64,000 nucleotides of DNA from Deinococcales bacterium (GCA_013298595.1 JAAFIG010000011.1:61090-125089), one strand, 5' to 3'; positions 7,015 through 17,002 are shown, counted from the first letter of the stretch. Notes: a model not told the origin generated them from the sequence alone. A program made the numbers and translations.

Positions 7015-9438
7015 TTACCCTGGGCATTTTGTTGGACCCGCTGCGACAGAACCTTCTCTTGAACAAATAACTTGGCTGGTATTCTCGAGATTAATTTCGC
7101 TGCTGACCACAGAATCATAAACGTATGTGCCCAGTCTTTGCCCAATTTCTGAAATTGTAATTGTGCCATCCGCATTAACAGTTTTTTCGCGGTACACCGT
7201 AATATCATATGTTCCTGTGGCTAAATCATCGAAGGCAAATGCACCATTGGCTTGAACTGGAGTATCTGGATAATTTAAACGCGTGCGTTTATTGCTATTT
7301 TCCACTTTGTAAATTCGTAAAAAATACCCTGCTGGATTAGTCAGAACATTATTGCCTTGTTCGTAGTAAACGCGTTGCTCGAGGTTGCGGGTGCCATATT
7401 GCAAACTGATTTTTCCTGCAAAAATACCATTGAGATTGCTACGGTTTAAGCTGACACTAATCACTTGTGTTTGGTTAACTGCCAGATTGATTGTATTTGG
7501 GGTGGCACTTAAACCCGTACCTGCTGCTGTGACACTGATATTTGCAGCAGCATCGCCAATGTTTTTAATGGTAAATGTGCTTTGTGTTTGGCTTGTGCCT
7601 AATGTTATTTCACTTGGGTCAGAACGAACAATCACTGCGCCAATATTTGGTAATGATGTGGCTTTTTGTAAAGCAGTATCGGCACTGACTAAACCAGCCC
7701 CGCAACCTTGTTCACAATTGACTAAACCCGTTAAGCTCGAGCTATCCATTAAATAAGACCGAATTCGCACCCAGTTATTTGGGTCTGTGCCACGCAATGC
7801 GGCATTTCGACTCATCATCAAAGCGACCAAACCTGCAATATGTGGCGATGCCATCGAAGTGCCATGGTACGAACCATACCCCCAACTAGTACAGGGGGGT
7901 ATGGTTCCACCAAGCGGACTATTAAACTGTCCAACATTGCCAGTACCACAACCTAAAGTACTGAGTACACCATCTTCAATTTTTCGTTGAATCGCAAAAT
8001 CACCACCGGGTGCTACTATAGCCACACTCGAGCCATAATCTGAATAACTGGCTCGAGCTTTAGTTGGTCCTAATGCCCCAACAGTAATCACACCTTGCAG
8101 ATTGGCTGGTGTGAATTTAGCTGCATCTATGTTGCTGTTACCTGCTGCGACAACAACAACAACCCCTTGGGCGTTCACTGCATCAACAGCTGCTTGTAAG
8201 GTTGGACTGGGCGATTGTTCGCCACCCAGACTCATATTGATAATATTGGCTGGGTTTGGATTGGGTGGGATTGCACCTAATGGTGATGTGCTAATACCAG
8301 CTGCCCAATACATTGCTTTGGCAATTTTTCCAATGTCGCCTTCGGTACTGCTCAAGGCGCGGATTGGTAGAATTTGGCTTTTCCAAGCAACACCTGCAAC
8401 ACCTGCAGCATTGTTGGTGCAAGCACCAACCGTTCCCGCAACATGTGTGCCATGAAAACCGACAATGGTATCAGTATCAAACGGGTTGTTATCACCTTGT
8501 AAGAAATCATAGCCAGGAAGAATTTTTGGTTTATTTGGTGCAACTTCACAATTAAAATCTGGGTGACGTTTGGCTGGGTCGGTGCTATCCCACAGAATGC
8601 CTGAGTCCAACACAGCAACGGTAACACCCGCACCAACATCGGCTTCGCTCGAGAATTGATTCCAAGCAGCAGGTAAAGCAAGGGCTGTGTAATGCCATTG
8701 TTGTGCGTACAGTGGGTCGTTGGGCGTTGGCACATTTTGTAATTTTAAGATGGTGTTTGGCTCAGCGTAGATCACATCGGTTCGCGTTCTGAGTTGTTGC
8801 ACAAATTGCAAGGTGGTTTCGGCTTCGATACCTTGTACTCGAGCAACTGCGCTACCTTGGATTCGAGCTTGGGCTTGGACACTTTTAATAATTGCGGTGT
8901 TGTTGGATATCCAATCAGTAATCTGGAGGTCTGGGGTGTTTTGTAATCTGGCAGTAACTTGGGCTGGGGTGCTGGTATTGCGAAATTGCACAATGGCTTC
9001 GCCTGGACGCATGATGGCGTGTTCATATTCGGGTAGTGTGGTGGCGAATTGTACTGCTGGACGGACAACACCTGCAATGCTGGCACAATTTTTTGCAGTA
9101 GCAGCGGCAACTAAATTCACTCGAATTGGGTTACTTTGAATCACATTGTTACCATCAGAAATGGTGGCTACAAATATCACACTGCTGTTATTGGTGACTG
9201 TTGGTGATAACAGCCACGAGGCACTATTACCACTCGAGCTAAGTTCACCAATTTTTGGTGACATGGCAAATGTGTATTTTAAGCGGGCTTTTTCTGGATC
9301 GCTGGCTTTGACACTTAAATTAACCGTTTGGCATGGATTCACATTGTTGCTAGAAGCTGTAAAATCCTCGAGTAATGGCGGTAAGTTTTGTCCACACCCG
9401 AGAAGTACCAAGGGCAAAAAGAATAAAAAGGGGCGCAT
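7015..9438 (-). CDS. Subtilisin-family serine protease, lipoprotein
   Basis: 807 residues. The N-terminus is a lipoprotein signal (lipobox LLGC, lipidated Cys15), followed by an Ig-like region (20-115), an inhibitor-I9-like propeptide region (130-230) and the S8 catalytic domain (about 245-590). The triad is visible: Asp278 in VLDSG, His332 in HGTHVAG and the Ser in GTSMASPH. The remainder (about 610-807) contains a beta-sandwich (TLGTSQTQSTFTIKNIGDAA region) and a C-terminal carboxypeptidase-regulatory-like fold. It is an envelope-anchored or released protease, probably for nutrition. It has a leaderless TACACT promoter (9446-9451). Confidence 0.9.
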   Translation of the reverse strand: MRPFLFFLPLVLLGCGQNLPPLLEDFTASSNNVNPCQTVNLSVKASDPEKARLKYTFAMSPKIGELSSSGNSASWLLSPTVTNNSSVIFVATISDGNNVIQSNPIRVNLVAAATAKNCASIAGVVRPAVQFATTLPEYEHAIMRPGEAIVQFRNTSTPAQVTARLQNTPDLQITDWISNNTAIIKSVQAQARIQGSAVARVQGIEAETTLQFVQQLRTRTDVIYAEPNTILKLQNVPTPNDPLYAQQWHYTALALPAAWNQFSSEADVGAGVTVAVLDSGILWDSTDPAKRHPDFNCEVAPNKPKILPGYDFLQGDNNPFDTDTIVGFHGTHVAGTVGACTNNAAGVAGVAWKSQILPIRALSSTEGDIGKIAKAMYWAAGISTSPLGAIPPNPNPANIINMSLGGEQSPSPTLQAAVDAVNAQGVVVVVAAGNSNIDAAKFTPANLQGVITVGALGPTKARASYSDYGSSVAIVAPGGDFAIQRKIEDGVLSTLGCGTGNVGQFNSPLGGTIPPCTSWGYGSYHGTSMASPHIAGLVALMMSRNAALRGTDPNNWVRIRSYLMDSSSLTGLVNCEQGCGAGLVSADTALQKATSLPNIGAVIVRSDPSEITLGTSQTQSTFTIKNIGDAAANISVTAAGTGLSATPNTINLAVNQTQVISVSLNRSNLNGIFAGKISLQYGTRNLEQRVYYEQGNNVLTNPAGYFLRIYKVENSNKRTRLNYPDTPVQANGAFAFDDLATGTYDITVYREKTVNADGTITISEIGQRLGTYVYDSVVSSEINLENTSQVICSREGSVAAGPTKCPG

Positions 9439-9445
9439 ATACTCT

Positions 9446-9451
9446 AGTGTA
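9446..9451 (-). promoter_or_regulatory. Leaderless -10 box of the subtilase gene
   Basis: TACACT on the minus strand, seven bases from the ATG at 9438, with no ribosome-binding site between. Confidence 0.5.
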
Positions 9452-9495
9452 CGGCAGAAGTCGAATTTGAGATGAGGAGAGGCTTAAAGTTTTCT

Positions 9496-11862
9496 TCAGC
9501 GATGCCAAAATCGTCGTGTTGCCAATTCTGCAATCAACAGCAGCATCGCCAGTAAAGCAAACCAAGGTGCCAGCGATTGGCTCGAGGTTTGGGTGGCTGG
9601 GACATAGTTTTTCAGATTTTCAAGGTATCTTCCGCCGCTGGCTCGAGCAATTTCGCGTAACGTATTTTCGCCATTGCGATTTTCAAGTTCGCGGTTGCTG
9701 CTGTTTAAGCTGCGTCGTTCGAGTAATTTTCCGTTGGCAAGTAAGGCAATGTTGCCTTCGGCGTTGTTTGGTAATTGGCTTTGGTATTTACCTGGGGCGG
9801 TTTGCTCGAGTTGAATTCGTTGCGTGCCAATTTGAATTTCAAGTGGTAAGTTGTTGCGGTACTGATTTTTTTCGATGGCATCTACGCTGATGCTTGTACC
9901 ATCTGGACTGATGGCTAATGAGTACGGTGTTTCTGGTGTCTCGAGCCAACGAGCAACTGTGCCGAGTAAACCACTGAGGTCGCGCCATCTACTGAGGGTG
10001 TCTGGACGGTTTAAGTCCAGTGTTAGAGCGGCTGTGCGTCCTAAGCCTTTGCGGTTGACTGCCAGAATTGGTTCGCGGTCTGCTCCCACCAAAATAGCTT
10101 CAGCTTCGGATTTTAAGGTGGTGGCAATGTACGTGCCAACTCGAGGCGGTTGGCTGCTGACACTGCTCGAGAGTGGATGTCGTTGCAATGTGACAGCTTG
10201 ATTTTTACGAATTAAAGCACGTTTAGAAGTCAGGGCTTCGGTGGTGAAAATTCTGGGTAGTGTATCTGGGTCTAAAGCTTGGTAAAAACGTCCTTTGCCC
10301 GCTTCGGCAATGATTTTTAAGTTGCTGCTGTCGGCATCGCCACCCACACCAATACTCGAGGTGGTGATCCCTTTAGCTCGAGCAGCTTGGGCAATGGCAC
10401 GAAAATTGGGTGGGTTGCCACCTTCACCATCCGAGAATTGTCCATCTGTCAGAATAATAATATGTTTCACTGCTGCTTTGGATTGCTCGAGGGTAGCAAT
10501 GGCTTGGCTGTAAGCTGGGGCAACAATTGTGCCACCAAGGGCTTCAATGGTCTCGAGGGCACGTAACATTTGAATTTTATTATTCTCGTTGGCTCGGGTA
10601 GGTTTAAAAATCCATTGGGCGGTATCAGAAAAAACAATTAAACCAAGTTGGTCGCGTTCGTTAGCAAGTTCAATGACATTAGCTACACCTTCGAGGGCTA
10701 AACCAAGTTTTTGTGAATTACTGGCACCTCCGCTACCAACCATACTGAGGCTGCGATCCACAACCATCACCAAGGAAACCAGTGGCACATCAACACGGGT
10801 GCGTAAATCGCTCGAGACGGGCGAACTGGCTTCAAGTGGGCTGCGATTCCAACCACCTAAACCAAAGCTCGAGTCGCCACCTGTGAACATTAGTCCGCCA
10901 CCTTCTTCGACGTATCTTCGCAATAATTCTTGTTGCGAGCGGGTTAAAGCATTGCCTACTTGTTCGGTTTGAGCGGCACCTGCCCGAACAAAAATAGCAC
11001 TGTAGGGGAGTGGTTCGCGGATCAAATTGACTGCCCCTAGTTTGACGCGAAATCCTTGTTTGGTCAGTAGCTGTGCCAAGGCTGGATCATTAATGACTAA
11101 GACTTCTTTAGGGGCTTGGACATTAAATGACACCGTTTTTTTATCATCACTGATTGGTTGTACAAAGTTGGTGGTAGCACTGACTTCAAGGTTGATACCA
11201 CCTTTATCAGGAACTCGAAACTCGAGTGGGATGCTGGTACGTCCTTGCGGTACAGTTATGGTTTTGGTCAGGATTTGCACCCCATTAAGCCGAGCCACAA
11301 TTCTGCTTTGACTGGCTTGGCTACTCTCGAGCACAATATTGGTTTGCACAGTAGCATTGGGAATTAAGTTACTTGGTGTAAGAATATCGGCAATGCGAAA
11401 ATTATCTCGGCTGGTTATGTGTAAAACATCCACTGGTACATTTGGCAAACTCTCTAAAGCATTGCCTCTGGTTTGATTACCATCGGAGATCAGAAGCACT
11501 CTGGTTGGTTGGTATGCCGCTGCGGTTTGTAAAGCTGTAGCAATATCGGTTTGGTTTGGCTCAAGGGCTTCACGGCTGGCAGTGCCTGTTTGTCCAGCGA
11601 ATTGCAAGCTTTTTTTGCCTTTAATTTGGCTGATGTTAGTTTGTTGAGTTGTACTGTCAGAAACATCCTCGAGTATGACTAAACCTGCTTGGTTGCGCTC
11701 GAGTTGCGGATTGGCGATGGCAATGGCAAAAAAGAAAAGTGCAAAGGTGCGTAGCGCAGCAATGGCTTGGCGCATAATTTTGGTTTTTGAAATCCAAATG
11801 GCAGCACATAAAGCCAGAACTGCAATGATTGCAATGATTGGGTAAACAAAAGCAATATTCAT
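9496..11862 (-). CDS. Membrane VWA-domain protein with glutamine-amidotransferase-like region
   Basis: 788 residues. Two membrane helices open the protein (about 3-25 and 30-50), followed by an extracytoplasmic segment, then a GATase1-like stretch (EEGGGLMFTGGDSSFGLGG around residue 320), a von Willebrand A domain with an intact MIDAS (DRSLSM, and LTDGQFSDG downstream), a second beta-rich part and a C-terminal membrane helix (PWFALLAMLLLIAEL). This architecture is common in bacterial operons next to BatA-like genes. The ATG at 11862 overlaps the upstream stop by ATGA, so it is translationally coupled to the BatA-like gene. Metal-dependent ligand binding at the cell surface is inferred; no MoxR ATPase gene is nearby. 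Confidence 0.8.
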   Translation of the reverse strand: MNIAFVYPIIAIIAVLALCAAIWISKTKIMRQAIAALRTFALFFFAIAIANPQLERNQAGLVILEDVSDSTTQQTNISQIKGKKSLQFAGQTGTASREALEPNQTDIATALQTAAAYQPTRVLLISDGNQTRGNALESLPNVPVDVLHITSRDNFRIADILTPSNLIPNATVQTNIVLESSQASQSRIVARLNGVQILTKTITVPQGRTSIPLEFRVPDKGGINLEVSATTNFVQPISDDKKTVSFNVQAPKEVLVINDPALAQLLTKQGFRVKLGAVNLIREPLPYSAIFVRAGAAQTEQVGNALTRSQQELLRRYVEEGGGLMFTGGDSSFGLGGWNRSPLEASSPVSSDLRTRVDVPLVSLVMVVDRSLSMVGSGGASNSQKLGLALEGVANVIELANERDQLGLIVFSDTAQWIFKPTRANENNKIQMLRALETIEALGGTIVAPAYSQAIATLEQSKAAVKHIIILTDGQFSDGEGGNPPNFRAIAQAARAKGITTSSIGVGGDADSSNLKIIAEAGKGRFYQALDPDTLPRIFTTEALTSKRALIRKNQAVTLQRHPLSSSVSSQPPRVGTYIATTLKSEAEAILVGADREPILAVNRKGLGRTAALTLDLNRPDTLSRWRDLSGLLGTVARWLETPETPYSLAISPDGTSISVDAIEKNQYRNNLPLEIQIGTQRIQLEQTAPGKYQSQLPNNAEGNIALLANGKLLERRSLNSSNRELENRNGENTLREIARASGGRYLENLKNYVPATQTSSQSLAPWFALLAMLLLIAELATRRFWHR

Positions 11863-13550
11863 GTGGCACTCCGCACACTCGAGAAAACACGGCTGATACC
11901 GCCACCTCGAATAATGGCTTCGAGGCTTAATGCCAGCAATGCCAGTAGCAGTAATGGTAATCGCCATACGCTTTCGGGTTGCAACCCTATTTGATTTTGA
12001 TTGCTGTTCTCAGATTGCTGACCAAGTTCTAAACGCTGACTTGTACCCAGTGGTAAACGCGTACTTTGGCTCGAGCTAAGATTCGCAATCAGTTTTTGAC
12101 CATCGCTGGTGTAAACCCCTGGCAGTAAAGCTCGAGTGAAACCTGTGGCAATGTTGCCTTGGAAGGTGACATCTGTGCCAAGTCGTGTACCCAATGGCAC
12201 AGATACTGCTTGGTTAAATTCGCTGAGGATGTTGTACATCAGCACTGGAAAAGCAGGAAATTTACGAAGTTCACCTGCTAATGGATGGGCTGCAATATAC
12301 ACAGCCCGAACGGTGCTGTTGCTGCCGTACCAGATAAAACCTTTTGTACCAGCAAAAACCAGTGGAGTCCAAGTTCCATTAGGAATCTCAGGTGGTACAA
12401 GACTTGAGACTGTTGTGCGTAATCCCTCGAGATTAGCAAAACGTAATAAAGGGTGAGTATTATCACTGCGAGTTATTCGTTCGATTTTATCAGGTACAGT
12501 GGCTTTAGGTAATGGCGCAAAAATCAGGTAATTGCCATCTGGTAAGGCTTTGGGTATTGCTCCAACCAGAATCACAGTGTCATAACCCCGAGCATTACTG
12601 GGTGGTGTGTCTCGAGCGGCTGTGCGAACCCCTGGTAAACTGACCACAGCTTTAAGGACATCATCTTGGGGTGGTGAAACCAGTACTCGGCTGCTATTCA
12701 CCACGGCATAAGCTGTGTTATCCAATGCCAAAGTATCGGTGGTGGGTAACTCGAGTTGATATGTGCCTGTGCTCAGTTGAATTCGTGGTGTCCAAGTTAC
12801 TCTGGCATTGGCAGGAATTTTTAGGCTTGTCTCGAGTATGGTTTTGTTGTCTTTACTTAAACGGATTTTAGCTGTTATCGGACGAGCTTGGTTGGATTCT
12901 AAAGCCGCAAAAACTTGTGAACCACGAATTGCAAAAGCAGTAATGCCAATATTTTCGCCATTGCCAAGAATTTGATGCCAAATTCCTTGGAAATTTGTTT
13001 TTGCCACTTGACTCGAGAAAACCGTTATTTTAGCTCGAGGGGCGATAGATCGCGCTAGTGCCAAAGCATTTTCTAAATCGCTGCTGGCATCTCCAGCTGC
13101 AAAGCTACGTAATGCCTGTTGCCGAGTCTCAAGTGTTGATGTGCTACCAGACACCACTGTTGCACTTAGACCCGCTCGGATCAGGGTTATACGCGCCAGA
13201 AGCAAAGGAGCTATTTGTGTTTTGGCAAATTCAAGCCGAGTTTGTGTGTTGTTCTCTAAATCCTTGGCTAACATGCTCGCACTAGCATCGAGAATGACAA
13301 TGCTTTCTCGAGTATCATTTTGCAAACTTGGAGCGGCTGCGCCTAAACTAGCAAAGATAACAGTCAGGATTTGTAAGAGCAATAAAATATTCGGATTAAA
13401 TTTGGCTTTGCGTTGAGGCGCATCATCAATAGACCACAACCATAAAGCGCTAACAACACGTTGGCGTTTAGCTTGGCGAATAAAATGCAGCCAAATTACC
13501 ACAGGTATCAACAATAAACCCAGTAAAAACCACGGCGCTGCAAAGGACAT
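11859..13550 (-). CDS. BatA-like membrane protein with N-terminal aerotolerance-type domain and VWA domain
   Basis: 563 residues. The first helix (FAAPWFLLGLLLIPVVIWLHFIR, residues 3-25) is typical of the BatA N-terminal domain. A second helix (53-75) follows, then a VWA-like domain starting IVILDASASM, which keeps DxSxS of the MIDAS. A C-terminal helix (LLLLALLALSLEAIIRG) is near residue 540. The partner gene downstream is a longer VWA protein with the same layout. The gene starts at an ATG six bases after a TAACCT -10 box. Paired BatA/VWA proteins usually work with MoxR-type chaperones or in envelope stress; no such ATPase is in the window. Confidence 0.75.
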   Translation of the reverse strand: MSFAAPWFLLGLLLIPVVIWLHFIRQAKRQRVVSALWLWSIDDAPQRKAKFNPNILLLLQILTVIFASLGAAAPSLQNDTRESIVILDASASMLAKDLENNTQTRLEFAKTQIAPLLLARITLIRAGLSATVVSGSTSTLETRQQALRSFAAGDASSDLENALALARSIAPRAKITVFSSQVAKTNFQGIWHQILGNGENIGITAFAIRGSQVFAALESNQARPITAKIRLSKDNKTILETSLKIPANARVTWTPRIQLSTGTYQLELPTTDTLALDNTAYAVVNSSRVLVSPPQDDVLKAVVSLPGVRTAARDTPPSNARGYDTVILVGAIPKALPDGNYLIFAPLPKATVPDKIERITRSDNTHPLLRFANLEGLRTTVSSLVPPEIPNGTWTPLVFAGTKGFIWYGSNSTVRAVYIAAHPLAGELRKFPAFPVLMYNILSEFNQAVSVPLGTRLGTDVTFQGNIATGFTRALLPGVYTSDGQKLIANLSSSQSTRLPLGTSQRLELGQQSENSNQNQIGLQPESVWRLPLLLLALLALSLEAIIRGGGISRVFSSVRSAT

Positions 13551-13925
13551 AGCTATAGGTTAGCGATTTTTTGCCTTAGAGTCATGGCGAAACAATGACA
13601 AAAACCATTTTGCACCCAAATAACCTTGAGAATACTGCTTAAAACAACTGGTTATCCTGTCATCCAAATACCTGCCAATAAACAGCAGTTGTCCACAGGC
13701 ACTTGTTGATATGTGGATAATTCAATCCGTCAAGCACACTGCAAAAATAGTTATCCACATTATCCACAGAGTTATCCCAACCCTGTGGATAACTCTCGAG
13801 ATTCGGCTTACCTTCTCGAGGTTTTTACTTACTCAGACGTATTTATTAAGCATTTTTAAGTTTTTCCCTAAATTTCACTTACACTGATAACGTTGCTGGT
13901 AGTTGTAGCAACCAAGGAGGGCTAT
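13551..13925. other. Intergenic region between batA-like gene and DUF945 gene
   Basis: 375 bases without a gene. It holds the leaderless promoter of the minus-strand BatA-like gene (TAACCT at 13557-13562), the first DnaA-box cluster (13689-13792), two CTCGAG copies close together near 13796 and 13816, and an AT-rich stretch with a TACACT box near 13881 that may be the -10 of the DUF945 gene. Confidence 0.6.
13689..13792. promoter_or_regulatory. DnaA-box cluster 1 (downstream of dnaN)
   Basis: Perfect TTATCCACA or its complement occurs at 13712-13720 (reverse), 13751-13759, 13760-13768 (directly abutting) and 13784-13792 (reverse). Near-matches TTGTCCACA (13689) and TTATCCCAA (13772) are also present. 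Five or six boxes within 104 bases is far beyond chance and marks an initiation or DnaA-titration site. Confidence 0.85.
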
Positions 13926-15212
13926 ATGAAACCCATTGCAATTATGACCAGTGTACTTGGCATTGCTATTGTTGGCAGCGTTGTTGCATCGCCATTATTG
14001 GTCGGACAAGGTGTGCAAACCACACTCGAGAGTGCTAAAACCAGCCTTGTTGAACTCTTAAAAAATCAACCAATGTTTGCAGAAGTGATTCGTCTCAAAG
14101 ACAGTTCGTATCAGCGCGGGTTTACCAATGCCGATCAAGAACTGATCCTTGAAGTTGGTTGCCCTGGGCAAACTGTGGACATTAAATTACATAATTATGT
14201 CGAACATGGACCACTGCCTGGTTTCTCGAGTCTTGGTTTAGCAAGGGTTCGTAGTGAAATTATTTTACCAAAAGAAGCCCAAGCCGAATTAACCAAAGTC
14301 ACTGGGGGTAAATCGCTCGAGTTAATCAATAGCGTTGGTTTTGATGGTTCACTCAGTAGCCGTTTTATTATTCCTGCGGGCAAAATGGACGACACCAGTT
14401 GGAATGAAATGCAGCTCAACACGCGTTTAACACCAACTAATTTCAATGCACCCATCTTTTTTGATTTACCCAGTGCCGAAATTCGAGCTGATGGCAATGT
14501 GTTTATGCTCAAAGGTATTTCTGGTCAAGCAGTCAATCAACCCAATAAAACCTTTCCTTCACTCACTTTTGGTAATAGCGAGTTTAAATTGCAATCCTTA
14601 ACCATGACTGGTAAAACACCTTTTACCCTCGAGCAATTGTCAAATACCAATAAATCATTTTTGGTTGGCGATCAAATCAGTCTCGAGCAAACATGGAATA
14701 TCGGTAAGCTGGATTTTGAACAAAAAATCTCTGATGCAAAAATGGCGTATACCATTGAAAATCTGGATGCCAATACTTTAAACACAGTCTTAGCTGCAAC
14801 AAAAAGTAATACAGGTAGTTTATGTAGCCAAGACCCAACAGGGGCGCTTGGTAATTCACTCGAAGTTATCCAACAACTGGCTGAATTACTACAAAAACCA
14901 CCAAAAATGACTTTATCAGACCTCAGTTTTAAAACCCCTGATGGTCAACTCAGTGCCAAAGGTAAACTCGAGTTTGATGGCGCGTTAAACCTTATGGCAA
15001 TTGCTGATCAAAATCGTTTACTCGAGAAACTCAAATTAGATTTATCAGTTCGAGCTTCAGAAAAACTTTTAACGACCACTTTGGGAGTTAACCAAGGTCT
15101 ACTTCAGGTACAAATTTTAGCAGGTTATCTCAAACGCATAGATTCGGATCTGAGTACCGAAATTAAGGTGGAAGCTGGTAATATCACAGCCAATGGCAAA
15201 CCTTTAAAATAA
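13926..15212 (+). CDS. DUF945 (YdgA-type) exported protein
   Basis: 428 residues. The N-terminus (MKPIAIMTSVLGIAIVGSVV) is a signal anchor. The following region has the DUF945 style: a long beta-rich protein in which VRSEIILPKEAQAEL and KAKLEFDG-like strands repeat, ending with a helix-poor C-terminus. The start is set by an AAGGAGG ribosome-binding site six bases before the ATG at 13926. Function in the family is unknown; most members sit in the periplasm or attached to the inner membrane. It stands alone on the plus strand, flanked by DnaA boxes upstream and a hairpin downstream. Confidence 0.65.
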   Translation: MKPIAIMTSVLGIAIVGSVVASPLLVGQGVQTTLESAKTSLVELLKNQPMFAEVIRLKDSSYQRGFTNADQELILEVGCPGQTVDIKLHNYVEHGPLPGFSSLGLARVRSEIILPKEAQAELTKVTGGKSLELINSVGFDGSLSSRFIIPAGKMDDTSWNEMQLNTRLTPTNFNAPIFFDLPSAEIRADGNVFMLKGISGQAVNQPNKTFPSLTFGNSEFKLQSLTMTGKTPFTLEQLSNTNKSFLVGDQISLEQTWNIGKLDFEQKISDAKMAYTIENLDANTLNTVLAATKSNTGSLCSQDPTGALGNSLEVIQQLAELLQKPPKMTLSDLSFKTPDGQLSAKGKLEFDGALNLMAIADQNRLLEKLKLDLSVRASEKLLTTTLGVNQGLLQVQILAGYLKRIDSDLSTEIKVEAGNITANGKPLK

Positions 15213-15237
15213 TTATCAATTACTGCTTTTGAACTCA

Positions 15238-15261
15238 AGGAAACGCAATTACGTGTTTCCT
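15238..15261 (+). terminator. Possible terminator after the DUF945 gene
   Basis: An AGGAAAC / GTTTCCT stem with a short loop lies 25 bases after the stop. The T-tract behind it is interrupted (TCGTTTGCTTTCTT), so the call is tentative. Confidence 0.45.
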
Positions 15262-15376
15262 CGTTTGCTTTCTTGAACAATCCACATACACTCTAAATCA
15301 TTTGACGGATGCCAAGGATCATAGACTTTGAATACACTTTTCTAACTCGAGGCAACTCGAGCCGAAAGAGGTTTTT

Positions 15377-15594
15377 ATGGCAAAACAAATCAGACAACTC
15401 GAGGAACAAAGCTGCTTTTGAGGTTCTTAGCAAACGTCGCAAAGGTTATCCATCAGAAACCAAAGTCAGACGCGGGATAAGAATTGTGCATGGTAATAAG
15501 GAACTACTCGAGAAATTGGGTCGCAACGACCCTTGTCCGTGTGGTTCTGCGAGGCGTTTTTAAGCATTGCTGTATGAAATCAGGTCGTTTTTGA
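15377..15594 (+). pseudogene. Frameshifted small SEC-C zinc-motif protein
   Basis: An AGAGG ribosome-binding site precedes an ATG at 15377 encoding [11 protein letters not shown]. The frame then stops, but the next frame continues with [17 protein letters not shown] and ends in [19 protein letters not shown] with a stop at 15561. Skipping one T of the run at 15557-15561 restores KHCC, the last part of the SEC-C consensus (CPCGS..RFKHCC), to a stop at 15594. Two one-base insertions therefore appear to break a protein of about 70 residues. SEC-C motifs bind zinc (as at the SecA C-terminus). It could be a real pseudogene or a sequencing error; a functional 84-residue ORF from 15309 is the alternative. 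Confidence 0.5.
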
Positions 15595-15667
15595 TGGCGT
15601 TCTTCGAGCTCATTACAGCAGATAACTGACTAGTGCTATACGCTTGGAACTCAAATTGAAGCTCGAG

Positions 15668-15699
15668 ATGAAAAGAGGAAAGCTTTTCTAGCTTTCCTC
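15668..15699 (-). terminator. Terminator downstream of dnaN
   Basis: On the minus strand a 10-bp stem GAGGAAAGCT / AGCTTTCCTC with a short loop is followed by TTTT. It lies 24 bases after the dnaN stop codon. Confidence 0.75.
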
Positions 15700-15722
15700 A
15701 ATCTAAATTTTTCTTTTGTCTT

Positions 15723-16808
15723 TTAGACTCGTAATGGATTGACAATCGCTAAGTACCCAGGGTCGGATTCAGCTGTAAATTTGGCTGGGGCGTTAATGCC
15801 AAGCCCAATGTGAACTTCACCTTCAATAGGGGAGAGCGCTTCGGTCAGTTGCTTAGCACGGAAACCCACAGTGATAGCTGGTTCAGAGCCGTTTTGCACC
15901 ACCTCGAGTACATCTTGAGCACGTCCAAAATCGCTTTCGGAAACCAATTGTAATTTTCCACCTGCAACAATAAATTCAACTTTATTATTGGTACTTTTAT
16001 CAGCAACCACAGCCACTCGAGCCACAGCTTCGCGCAATGCACCTGCTGAAACTGCCACTGTCACACTCGAGGTGGTTGGTATGACCCGTTGATAATCTGG
16101 CAGTTCGCCGTCCATTAGTTTAGCATTGATACGGATTCGATCTGAAGCGACCGACAACGTGCCTTGCGAAATGGTTAAGCGCACTTCGCCATCTTTAAGC
16201 ACCCGAATCAGTTCGTCGGCATTACGAGCTGGTATCACCAATTTACGGGGTTCAGCGGTACTCGAGGCAGCAAAATTTCGGTAGGCTAAACGGAAACCAT
16301 CAGTAGCAACCACTCTCGAGCTAGTTGGAGTTAGTTCGAGTTGTACTCCTCGAAAAATGGCACGGAATTCTTCGGCAGCTGCGGCATAACGCACACTGGT
16401 TAAGCTTTTGCTCAATTCTCGAGCATCTAAAGTCAAATGTGTTTCGCTTGGAAATTGTAATTCTGGGTAAGCACTCAGGTCGCCTGTTTGTAATTTAAAA
16501 GTGCTGCCACCACTAGCAACGGTCAGTTCTGAACCATTGAGGTGTAATTCGACCAATTCGCCAGATAAAGCTTTGGTGATTTGGGCAAATAATTGAGCTG
16601 GTACAACAAAATCTTTGCCATCCACAATTTGCGCTTCGAGGTTATATTCGATATCAATCTCGAGGTTTGTGCCAGAAAGGGCTAAGCCTTTGGGGGTCAT
16701 GGCAACTTTGAGTTGAGTCAGTGCTGCGTTGCTGCTACGGGCTGGCACAATGCGTTCCAACATACCTAGGGCTTCGCTGAGTTGCTTTTTGGGGATTTGT
16801 ACTTGCAT
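15723..16808 (-). CDS. dnaN: DNA polymerase III beta subunit (sliding clamp)
   Basis: 361 residues, the usual length, with the three beta-clamp domains in sequence. Recognisable pieces include an N-terminal MQVQIPKKQLSEALGML helix, the middle-domain VVATDGFRLAYR motif and the C-terminal end (PAKFTAESDPGYLAIVNPLRV), in which the usual MPMR-type tail is replaced by NPLRV. The clamp tethers the replicative polymerase to DNA. GGAGGAATCC precedes the ATG at 16808. It follows dnaA on the same strand, separated by the putative origin. It is the only clamp gene seen. Confidence 0.95.
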   Translation of the reverse strand: MQVQIPKKQLSEALGMLERIVPARSSNAALTQLKVAMTPKGLALSGTNLEIDIEYNLEAQIVDGKDFVVPAQLFAQITKALSGELVELHLNGSELTVASGGSTFKLQTGDLSAYPELQFPSETHLTLDARELSKSLTSVRYAAAAEEFRAIFRGVQLELTPTSSRVVATDGFRLAYRNFAASSTAEPRKLVIPARNADELIRVLKDGEVRLTISQGTLSVASDRIRINAKLMDGELPDYQRVIPTTSSVTVAVSAGALREAVARVAVVADKSTNNKVEFIVAGGKLQLVSESDFGRAQDVLEVVQNGSEPAITVGFRAKQLTEALSPIEGEVHIGLGINAPAKFTAESDPGYLAIVNPLRV

Positions 16809-17002
16809 GGATTCCTCCGCTGGTTCTTGCTGGCTTGTGGGGTTCAGGTGATGGATCTTGGATTAGGTTGGTCTGCTAATTTTCTAAATTTGAGGTAATG
16901 AAGATATTTCGGTTTATTTTTTGTTTTTTTGGTGTCTTGTATTGACCAAATCTCAAGACAATTTCCACATAGGTTTAATACTAACAGATTAATTAATAGA
17001 AA

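Noticed and set aside
9496..13416. Many plus-strand ORFs antisense to the VWA genes
   Set aside because: They are mirror frames of genes with clear domains; none has motifs or its own start signals.
15309..15563. 84-residue SEC-C ORF taken as an intact gene
   Set aside because: Its N-terminal 23 residues lack support, a better ribosome-binding site and ATG lie in another frame, and the SEC-C motif is cut before KHCC, so a frameshifted gene is more likely.
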